From positions 18,122,001 through 18,186,000 of the forward strand of contig NC_089994.1 of assembly GCF_036417845.1 (NCBI RefSeq): DNA of 64,000 bases, written 5' to 3'. Below are positions 1-8,600 of the stretch, piece after piece. Under the pieces are notes generated by a model. The model was not told the DNA's origin and ran no database searches. It saw only the letters and a program-made list of their open reading frames with translations. Position numbers and translations under genes: made by a program. Source of the stretch: Apteryx mantelli (taxonomy: Eukaryota; Chordata; Aves; Apterygiformes; Apterygidae). The stretch's first letter is position 1; the number at the start of each line of letters is the position of its first letter.

Positions 1-2988
1 AACCAAAACAAGACAGGAGCACTCAGGGTTACAGACAGCGGAAACCTCAGCAGTGAGGTTCAGCTTTTTGGTCAGAACATCCCTCCAAGGTTTTACGCTG
101 TATTACACACTAACGGTGGCCTGCTCTGGAGCTGCAGCAAGCAGCCTCGCTCCAGCACCCTCTGTCACCTGGTGGGCAGGGGCATCAACCAGGCCTCCGG
201 TGGCCACGGCGCCGCAGATGGCTTCACCCCAGACCCCACGCCTGCCCAGGGCGAAGCTGACAGCCGAGGGTTGAGGACCTGCCATGGAGACGTAGAGGGT
301 GTGGAAGTGAGATGGCAGCTGAGCTAACTGAGGGCATGCAAGTTCACAAACGTGCATTAACTATTTTCTCCTCAGATAAAACACTCCTAAGAATTTTTGG
401 CATTTGACATTGGCATGACTGCAAGTCTCTTGAAGACAGCAGCATCCATTTTATAAAGTCTTCCAGGTTTATGAGTTAAAGACAGGCTGCAAAAAACTTA
501 CAATTAGCAAGGATATTTGGTCATTGTTTTCTGTTTTAAAAATCTTCCAGCAGTTTTTCACAGAGGCTCAGTCCCTGAAGGGCTTGTAAATCCATTCTTG
601 CAGTAAAGATCATAAAAGATCAGGGAAAACACTGGCACTTCCTGATGGAATTTTTCTTTTAAATTAACTTTTTATAAAGAAAAACAACATGTTTCATTTT
701 CAAAAGGACTGTTTATAACTTTATGTAACTTTATGCCAGAAAGGACCATCCAAACAGAACAAGCGCTGATGTCTCTCTCTGGGCACCACCGAGATACACC
801 TGCCCCCAGGCGCCTGCAGGAAGGAAGCGCCTTGCCTTGGAGGACATCAGACGTGATGCTCGGGGCAACATCTTCTAGAGGGAAAGGGAAATCTCTATGG
901 TCACCCTAGTAAAATAAATAAATAAGAAAGACAGTGCTCCTATACAATGCAGCACCTCATGCAGGTATGTAGGAACAGGTAGAGACATACAGCTTTGATT
1001 CCTTTTCCACCTGCACCAGTCTAAATTCAGTCTAATTCCACTGACTGCAATAGGGTTACAGCTCATTTACACTTGTGTAGGTCAGATGACCAGTAGATCT
1101 TGTCCCCCTCAATAGTTTAAGCTATAGGATCTATCTAAAACAGAACCCAACAAAATTCCTTAAAAAAAAAAAAAATGGAAAAGCACAAATATCTCTAATT
1201 TCTCCAAGTTTCTCAATGAACACGACACATTTCAAACTCTCCCTGCAGTTTCAGAAACCCAAACTACGCAGCGTGGATCTACAGCAGAACAATTAGAGAA
1301 AGGAAGGGATGAGTCACTGCCTACGACACGAAGTGCACACAGCAAACCACAGGCACCTCTGGGCGAGGGAGAACCTCTGACCCTCGCAGCGCTCGCCTCC
1401 CCCGTCCTCAGATGCGCTAATCAGGGGAGTCACAGGGACCTGACAGGTGGCAAATAGGACTGTTTACCTGACGGGGAACGGATGCAGAGCGAAGCCAAGG
1501 GCAGCGAGCACCGCAGGAAAGAAGGGGGAAGAGAGGGATGCACAGGAAGGACAGGGAGAAAAAACACTGCGCCTGTCTTTGGGGGCCACAAAAGAGAGTC
1601 AGGCTACCAGTGGGAAAAAAAGGGATGCACAAGGAAGAGGAAAAACACATCAAAGGGTGCAGCAGTGTTTGGATGGCATATGGGAAACGCGATGAGGGAA
1701 GACTGCTACGCTGGGCTGTGAAGCTTAAGGCAGGGAAAGGGGTTAGCAGGGCAGAAGCAGGAGGATGCGTTCCGGGGGAATAAGGCAGAAGAGAGGTGCA
1801 GCAGAGCCAGGATACAAGCGGTGTCCACTGTAACATGAAGAAACACAGGAGGAGAAGGCCGGGAAGGTGCAGAAGAGCGTTGCGGGGGCAGCGGGCTACG
1901 CGACGCGACGCGGTGCGGTGCGTTCAGGGCCCCCAAGCAGCACAGATCACAGTGCAGGCGCGCTGCAGCGAGGAGTTGCAGCAGGGGGGGACGCCACGAG
2001 CGGTGCCGCAGCAGCCACGGCGGCACGGGGAGGCATCCCAGGTGCGGGGTGGCACGCGACCGAGCTGCTCTGACCGGAGGGGACTGTCCTGGGGGGGCCT
2101 CAGGGAGAAGCAGGGCCGGGTTCCCCACGCGGCAGGAGGGGCAGCATGCTGCAGCGTGAGGGAAAAGGAGATACTATCGCAGCAGGGGCTGCGCAGGAGC
2201 AGAGGTGTAACGCAGAAGGCGCCACGGGCAGCGAGGACGTGGCCAGCCGGGCAGAGCATCCCTGCGGCCGAGACGGCGCAAGGTGAAGAGCGGCAGCAGC
2301 GCGGGGAGGGAGGAGGAGATGAGGGAGCACAAGCAGGGCACGGACTGCACCGTGGAAACGTGCTGCTGAGGGGCAGGAGATTTAGCCAGGAAGGAAAGAG
2401 AGTGGAGCGGGCTGCTCTGGGATTCGGGAAGCCCAAGGTGCCGGAGAGCAGCAGCCAGGGCTGAGGACAACGGTCTAGGGAAGGCGAGCACGCGTGGGCC
2501 GAGGAGGGGATGGGGCGCAAGGCCGTGGTGGGGCAGAGCGGGGAGGCAGGCGGTGCGAGGCCGGGGGCAGGCGGCCCGATGCACCGGGGGCTGATCCGGC
2601 CCCTGGCAGCACCGCGGGGCCTGCGAGGCGGCGGCGGGGTGGCGGCGGCGGGAGCAGGGCCGGGGCCGGGGCGACGGCAGGGCCCCGGCGAGGCGGCCGC
2701 AGGGGCAGCAGCGGGGTGCAGGGGGCTGCGCGGGGAAGGGGCCGGCAAGGCAGGTGCGGCGCCGGGGGGCTGAACGGAGCGGAGCTGGGGCAGGGAGGCC
2801 TGGGGGCTGCGAGGGGCTGGGCGCGAGGCGGCGCTGAGGGAGCACCGGGGCTGCGAGGGGCCGCGCGGGGCCGGGCCCGGGGGGCTGCGAGGGCCCGAGA
2901 GGCGGCGCGGGGCCGGTGGCGGCCGGGGCCGGGGCCTCCCCGCCGGGGCCTGCTCCCCCCCCCCCCCCCGCGGCGGCGCCGGGCTCAC
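1..2988 (-). other. SSH1: SSH1 intron 1 (5' part)
   Basis: No exon recognised. Bases 1-1400 are moderately AT-rich. Bases 1800-2988 are very GC- and CpG-rich and merge into the SSH1 CpG island, so long stop-free frames there are expected by composition. A 15-C run at 2955-2969 (a G-run on the SSH1 sense strand) lies 20 bp inside the intron. A degenerate foldback repeat is listed separately at 1008-1076. Confidence 0.7.
1008..1076. repeat. degenerate foldback interspersed repeat
   Basis: The segment reads roughly CACCAGTCTAAAT ... CCACTGACTGCAAT ... ATTTACACTTGTGTA, an imperfect inverted repeat around a CCATTGACTTCAATGG-like centre. I recognise this layout from old foldback repeats scattered through turtle, crocodilian and bird genomes, but cannot give a family name with confidence. 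Confidence 0.45.
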
Positions 2989-3340
2989 CTCGCTGGTGCT
3001 GGCCGAGGAGGCGGCGCTGGGGGTCGGCGAGCGCTGCAGCGTGACCAGCGCCATGGCGGCGGCGGCGGCGGCTACGGCGGCTACAGCGGCGGCGGCAGCG
3101 GGGCGCCGGCCGCCTCCATGCGCGCCGCCGGCTGCGCAGCCTCGGCGCCCGCCGCCCGTCCCGCGCGCCGGGGAGGAGGAGCCGCGGCGGCCCGGGGGCG
3201 GCCCCGAGCCGGGGGCGGCGGCGGTGCCCGGCGCTCCCGCCCCCGCCGGAGGCCTCTGCCGCGGCCTGCAGCGCCGAGCCGCTGCGCTCCGTAACCGCTT
3301 CCGCACCGGCCTCGCAGGCGCCCGGTGTCTGGGGCGTCCG
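2480..3340 (-). promoter_or_regulatory. SSH1: SSH1 CpG island and presumed promoter/5' leader
   Basis: Dense CpG and very high GC surround the SSH1 start codon. It includes a GGC/GCT trinucleotide-rich leader at about 3055-3110. No TATA box is evident. The transcription start cannot be fixed from sequence alone. Confidence 0.65.
2989..3054 (-). CDS. SSH1: SSH1 coding exon 1 (slingshot protein phosphatase 1), gene continues off the left edge
   Basis: Slingshot phosphatases remove the inhibitory phosphate from cofilin/ADF and so promote actin-filament turnover; they bind F-actin. Only the first coding exon is here: 22 codons starting MALVTLQRSPTPSAASSAS and ending in Ser-Glu, followed in phase 0 by a GTGAGC donor. 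The opening 17 residues match my recollection of human SSH1 exactly. The ATG at 3054 sits in a CpG island, with a GGC-repeat 5' leader just upstream. The phosphatase domain and all other exons lie outside the window to the left. DAO starts 2.4 kb away in the opposite direction, the same arrangement as in human. Orthology rests on this short N-terminus plus synteny. Confidence 0.9.
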
Positions 3341-5370
3341 GAGCCCCTCGGCCGCGGGATCCCCGGGCCACGGGAGCCCCCAGGCTACAGGAGCCCCTCG
3401 GCCCCCGGAGCCCCACAGCCATGGGAGCCCCCAGGCTGCGGGAGCCCCTGGACCACTGGAGCCCTGGGCTGACGGAGCCCCCAGACCACCGGAGCCCCTG
3501 GGCCACCGAAGCCCCCAGGCCCCTGGAGCCCCCAGGCCGCAAGAGTCGGCCGCCGGAGCCCCTGGGCCATGGGAGCCCCTTGGCCACCGAAGCCCCCGAG
3601 CCCCTGGGCTGCAGGAGCCTCTGGGCCACTGGAGCCCCTGGGCCAGGCCCCCCCCCCCCAGCCGCAGGAGCCAGCCCAAGGGTGCTCCGGGGCTTCGGGA
3701 AGCGCCCGGAGCACCTCCGTTAGGCATCACCGTAGTGGGGAAGGGCGTCGCAACCGGCCTGAAGAAAGCATGAGGGGTCAGCGGTGCCAAAAGCAAGAGG
3801 TGGACGAGTAATAGGGTAATTACTATAATAGGCTTTGCTGATTGTACGTAAAGCCCTTAATAACTGAGGCCCTGGACAACTGCTTTTCCCCCCTCCGTCT
3901 CTGCAACACGATGGGGGAAATACGGAGTTGTGCGATGGCCCCACGGAGTCCGGGGCTGGATGTCGCAGCGTGGGGCTTAAGCCGCGTGAGCCTGCAGACG
4001 TAACCTTCGCTCGCCGCGGCCGCTGAGCCCACCGGGCGCCGGAGCCTTCGGCTGGCGTCGGCCCGGGCCCTTCCGCTGCCGTTTGCGCGGCTGCGTCCCC
4101 GTTGGCGGTGGCCGGTCTGCTGCGGCGTCTGGGCGCAGCGTCCCCAGTGGTGCGGGCTCCTTCCCGAAAAAAACCACCAACAGCGCTGAGAAAAAACACC
4201 CCTCTCCCCGGATGGGAATCCTGGGCCCGGGAGTCCAGATACATGTTTTAAACTCGGCTATGCAGATGAGTTCCCGTTTCTTTTCCCCTCGTTGCCTCTT
4301 GCACAAAAGCTTCAGGCAGTTCCTGCAACCCTCAGCAAAATCCCTAATTGCAGCGACGCCGTCCAAGCACCGCCTGTGCTTCCAGGGCTGCCTCCTGGCG
4401 GGAATTGTGTCCGCACAGAAAGAAACCTGTCTTGTCAGCCCGGAATGCAAAACGGTGGGGTTCAGGGAGGGAGAAGCAGCTTAAAAATGAGAAGTGAAGC
4501 CCTCCAACCCTTCAGAGCGGGCAGCGGGGTGGCGCAGCTCCGGGGCACCTGTCTAGGGGACGCGAGGGCTAGTGCTCTCTTGCAGCACGAAAACAGAGCC
4601 CGAAGCATCGTGGCTTCTCCGGGATCCGGGGAGAAGGAGCCCCGTCCCCCAGCCACGCGGCCCCTCGCCAGGTCCCATCTCCTCCGTCCCAGCAGCGAAG
4701 TCCCTGCGGAGACAAGTGCCACCATGGCCTCTCGCCGGGGACCGCGGCGACCTCCTTTCCCATTCGGAGCGGCGGCTCTGGGCAGGTTTCCAGCCACGCT
4801 GCGGGCACCGGGGCTGGCCAGCGCAGACACTCCACCTCCATGGCCGGACCTCCCTTGGCAAAGACTTTGACCCCGTTGCCCAGCGCTGGGGGCGGATCGC
4901 GATCCCTCTGCCCGTGGCGATTAAACCTTGGACTGCCGATGACTTTTTGGGCTGTAAACAAGCTGCATCGAGAAGGCCATCTGCAGAAGTCGTGGAAAAC
5001 TGTGGCGACTGCCCTGAGGACCACGTAATCTGCAGGTGGGTTGTTGAAAAAGGTGCATGAGACCCGTGGGGGCAGGTATCCCCTCGGCTGGCGCTGCGGG
5101 GACAGGCTCGGGCTCGTGCCGTGCTGCCCGCAGAGGAGGCAAAGAGGCTTTTCCAGCGCCGACTCCTGTTGCCTGTAAGTCGTAAAGCCGCAGCAGATGG
5201 GCAGCAGCCTGGCTGGGTCCTGCTCCGTTGGCGCTTCACGGTCCTGATGGCTCGTCCTCGGCCTGAGCAGGTCGCAGTCCCACGCAGGGCTGCGTTTATG
5301 GACTGCACCTTATCCAAATCCAACTACGGTCCAGGGTTTACCAGAACTGAGAGCATCTTGGGTCTTCCAG
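3055..5370. other. SSH1/DAO divergent intergenic spacer
   Basis: GC- and CpG-rich throughout. It carries the SSH1 leader, the 17-bp minisatellite and presumably the DAO promoter. A consensus donor GCCT|GTAAGT at 5171-5180 could end a non-coding first DAO exon, since human DAO also begins with one, but nothing here proves transcription. No protein-coding exon recognised. Confidence 0.5.
3340..3655. repeat. 17-bp GC-rich minisatellite, about 18 copies
   Basis: The core GGAGCCCC recurs at 3373, 3390, 3407, 3424, 3441, 3458, 3474, 3491, 3508, 3525, 3555, 3572, 3589, 3614 and 3631, a period of 17 bp with few slips. Consensus is about GGAGCCCCTGGGCCACC. It lies in the SSH1/DAO divergent spacer. 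Because 17 is not a multiple of 3, the array reads as similar Pro/Gly-rich peptides in every frame; these are not proteins. Confidence 0.9.
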
Positions 5371-5420
5371 GAGCGGGTCCCGCCGGTGCTGCCGGGCCTC
5401 CCGGGCGCCGCGGCCGAGCC
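5371..5420 (+). other. DAO: probable 5' UTR part of the first coding DAO exon
   Basis: A pyrimidine-rich TTGGGTCTTCCAG acceptor ends at 5370, 50 bp before the DAO ATG. This fits a spliced 5' leader joined to an upstream non-coding exon, possibly the one ending at 5174. Confidence 0.4.
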
Positions 5421-5614
5421 ATGCGTGTCGCCGTCATCGGGGCCGGCGTGATGGGGCTCTCCACCGCCCTGTGCATCCACGAGCAGTACCACGCGCTGGT
5501 GCCGGCGCTGGAGCTCGCCGTCTACGCAGACCGCTACACGCCACACACCACCAGCGACGGGGCCGCGGGGCTCTGGCAGCCCTACCTGCACGACGGCGGC
5601 GACCTGCAGGAGAC
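5421..5614 (+). CDS. DAO: DAO coding exon 1
   Basis: Encodes residues 1-64 plus two bases of Thr65. It holds the FAD-binding GAGVMG motif and AAGLWQPYL, then a GTGAGT donor. The ATG is placed where the human protein starts (MRVxVIGAGV). Confidence 0.96.
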
Positions 5615-8600
5615 GTGAGTGCGCGGGCTGACGGAGCCTCGGCAGCAAGTGGGGCGGCACAAAGCGGCCGTGCCCGGGCGGGCTGGTTCTTGCTCCACCG
5701 CCAGCCCGGGCGAGCGCGGGACCGGTCCCAGCAGCACGGCTCCGCAGCCGGGGGAGCCGACGCAGCCGCGGCTCTCGGGTTTTCGTTTTAGGCTCTGGAA
5801 CAAAGAGACCTTCGACTACCTCCTTGGGCACGTTGGCTCGCCGGAAGCAAAGGAAATGGGACTTTTCCTCATTTCTGGCTACAACCTGTTTAAACAGCCC
5901 GTTCCGGTAAGGAGCAAATTGCAGAGGGGGGCGAGAAGGGCTCCAGGTCCGAGGCTGCTGCAGGGGTGGGCGCGTTTGTATCTCATGCTAAACAAGGCTT
6001 TAAACTCTTCCAAATAGTTCCAGCAGTTCGTCCGGTGAGCAGTTTGCCTGGAACTTGATGTTTTCTGGTTTCCTCAGTGAAATATTTGTACAAAGCGAGG
6101 GCTAAGCCCTCCGAGGGTGGAAGCTGCCTGCAGGTCTGTGATTTGCCGCAGCCGGACTTTTCCTCCTTTTGCAGGACCCATCCTGGAAAAACGTTGTCCT
6201 GGGGTTCAGGAACTTGACCCCAAAAGAGCTTGAGCTCTTCCCTGGCTACAGGTATTTTCAGTCCCATTTCCCAGAGCCAGCGACGGGCTGCGGAGGAGGG
6301 AGCTGGGGCGCTGCAGGGCGGGCGGCAGCTGCTCTTGCGAAGATGCTGCAAACCCGAACTGTTTTCTCCCCCCGCGTTTGGTTTCAGCTACGGCTGGTTC
6401 AACACGGCGCTGATGCTGGAGGGCAGGAGCTATTTGCCGTGGCTCACCAACAGGTGAGCACCTCGCGCCACCTCCGCTCGGCGCCCGCGGGTGCCGCGAG
6501 CTGAGGCCGAGCAGTAAGAACCACCTTTTTCTGCCCAATTTATCCACCCACCAGAATACGGGGGGCAGGGGTGAATTTTCATCCTCCATGTCAAGGCTCC
6601 CCCCCAAGCCTTCTCTACTGCAAAGCTGGTGGGTGATTTGGGGCCGCGCTGAGGATGCAGGGAAGAGGAACCGGGGCCGGAGCTGCGGTGGCTCGCGGCC
6701 GGGGCTGAGCTCCGGGGTCGGCGCGGTCTCGGGCGACGTGGGCTACAGTGAGCAAAAAGCTGTCCCTGCTCTGGGCAGCAACTGCAGGGGCTAATTCGAG
6801 CGGTGCATTTGCTTTTATTTGCCGGCGACAAATGAACTTGTCCTTCAAGGTTGACGCAGAGAGGAGTGAAGTTTTTCCATAAGAAGATCGGCTCTTTCCA
6901 GGAGGTGAGTTGGGCCCGTGGCCGCGCGGGCTCCGCCACGGCGGGGGACCAGCCTCCGCGGGCGCCGGGGAGGTGGGGACGGACGGGCAGCACGAGCCGA
7001 GGGCAGGAGGATGGCAGCACGGGTGAGCCGAGGCTGGAAAACACGTCCTACAGGGAGAGGCAGAGTCGAGGGGGCTGCTTGAGGACGAGAAGGCTGAGGG
7101 GGGATGCGATAGCGGTTTTCAAGGATGGAAAGCAAAGAGGAAAAGGGACAATCTCTTTCCCAGAGCGGGTACGGTCAGGAGGAATGGGCGAGGGAGATCT
7201 AGTTTGGGTGTTGCGAATGATCCTCTAACGCTGGGGAGAGCGAAAAGCTCCCGATAGCGGAGCCACGTGAGACCGGGCTAAACGGACGTCCGTCGGGACG
7301 GATGCGGGCAGCGATGCGAGGACGACGGACGGGGGGGGCCTGTTGGGGCCCCTCATTTCAGGTTGCCACTGCAGGGAGCATTTTGGGGAGATCCTCCAGC
7401 TCTTGGCGGTCTCGGCCAGCGGTGCCCGCGGCTTCGGCGGCAGCTGCGCGGGGGAGCTGGGCCCTCGCGTTTCGGGCATCGCCGGGCTGCCGGAGCGAAC
7501 GCGCGGCCGCGCTGCGACGCGGGCTGGTCCCCTGGCAGCGCTCACGGCTCCGCGTCCGCCTCCCCGCAGGTGTTCGCCCAGGGCGCCGACGTGGTGATCA
7601 ACTGCACCGGGGTGCGTGCGGGGGAGCTGCAGCCCGACCCGGCGCTGCAGCCCGGCCGCGGGCAGGTCATCAAGGTGAGATGGGCGCAGGACTCGCGTCG
7701 CCCCGCTTTCTCCCGGGGAGCCGTGCGGAGGCTCGTCTCATGGCGTGCGTCTACACGCACCCGCTGGGGCATGGCCCAGGCTTGCAGCCAGCACCGCGTT
7801 GCGTTTCGGCCCCGATTCCCAGCAGAAATCAGTAAAAACCTCGTACTCGTGGGCCCAGAGCAGAAAACCAGCGTCGCTTCCCAGCTCTGCTCGGGAACCG
7901 CCGTGACACCCCGTCTTCAGCTAGTTTCTTCCTTGGGAGGAGGCCACAGGCTTAATGATATTAATAAAAAGGCATAAAATGCTCGGGAGGAGAGGATGAT
8001 GGTTCGGGGGACGGCTCCCGCGGCGTTGTCCCTCTGTCCCCGGCGCCCGCGTGACTCTGCCTCCCTCATCCGCCAGGTCCGGGCTCCGTGGGTGAAGCAC
8101 TTTGTCATAACTCACGATACCGAGCTGGGAATCTACAACTCGCCGTACATCATACCGGGGTAGGTAGCGGTTCGTGCCGGAGGCGGGGGCCGCTCTGGCG
8201 TCGGTGATGTCCTGCTCGCGTTAACTGCAACGCTCTGCCTCAAGCGTGGCTCCCCGCTGACATCCATAACACGTCCTTGCCGCAGCAGCCCTCTAAACGA
8301 TGACTTTAGGTATTAAACCTGGGTTTGTACCTGGCCTGAGGTTTCCTCCTTTTGCTGCAAAAGGACGCGGCTGTGCCAAGCGAGGTCAGTGGAGGAGAAG
8401 GCGCCTCTGTGCGGCGCTCCCGCTAAAGCCGGCGGCGAGAATCCCCTGGGTTTCAGCAGCGGGAGGCTCCGGCTCCAGCTCCGGCTTGGCGGAGCCAAGC
8501 TCCCAGCGCCTTCCCTGCCTTTCCGCCCGCTTCCCCGCGAGCTCTCCTGGGGGAGCTGGGAGCTGGGACCTGTTCGTGGCGGCAGCAGCATACGCGGGTA

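Noticed and set aside
103-357. 84-codon minus-strand frame near the left edge as a possible SSH1 exon 2
   Set aside because: It shows no similarity to the SSH1 exon 2 protein I recall (LEAGSEEDRKLNLSLSES) and lacks matching splice sites.
1924-3796. Very long minus-strand open frames (460 and 540 codons) over the SSH1 5' region, and a 266-codon plus-strand frame
   Set aside because: The DNA is extremely GC-rich, so stops are rare in every frame. Only the first 22 codons from 3054 match SSH1, and they end at a good splice donor. The rest is CpG-island DNA and the 17-bp minisatellite.
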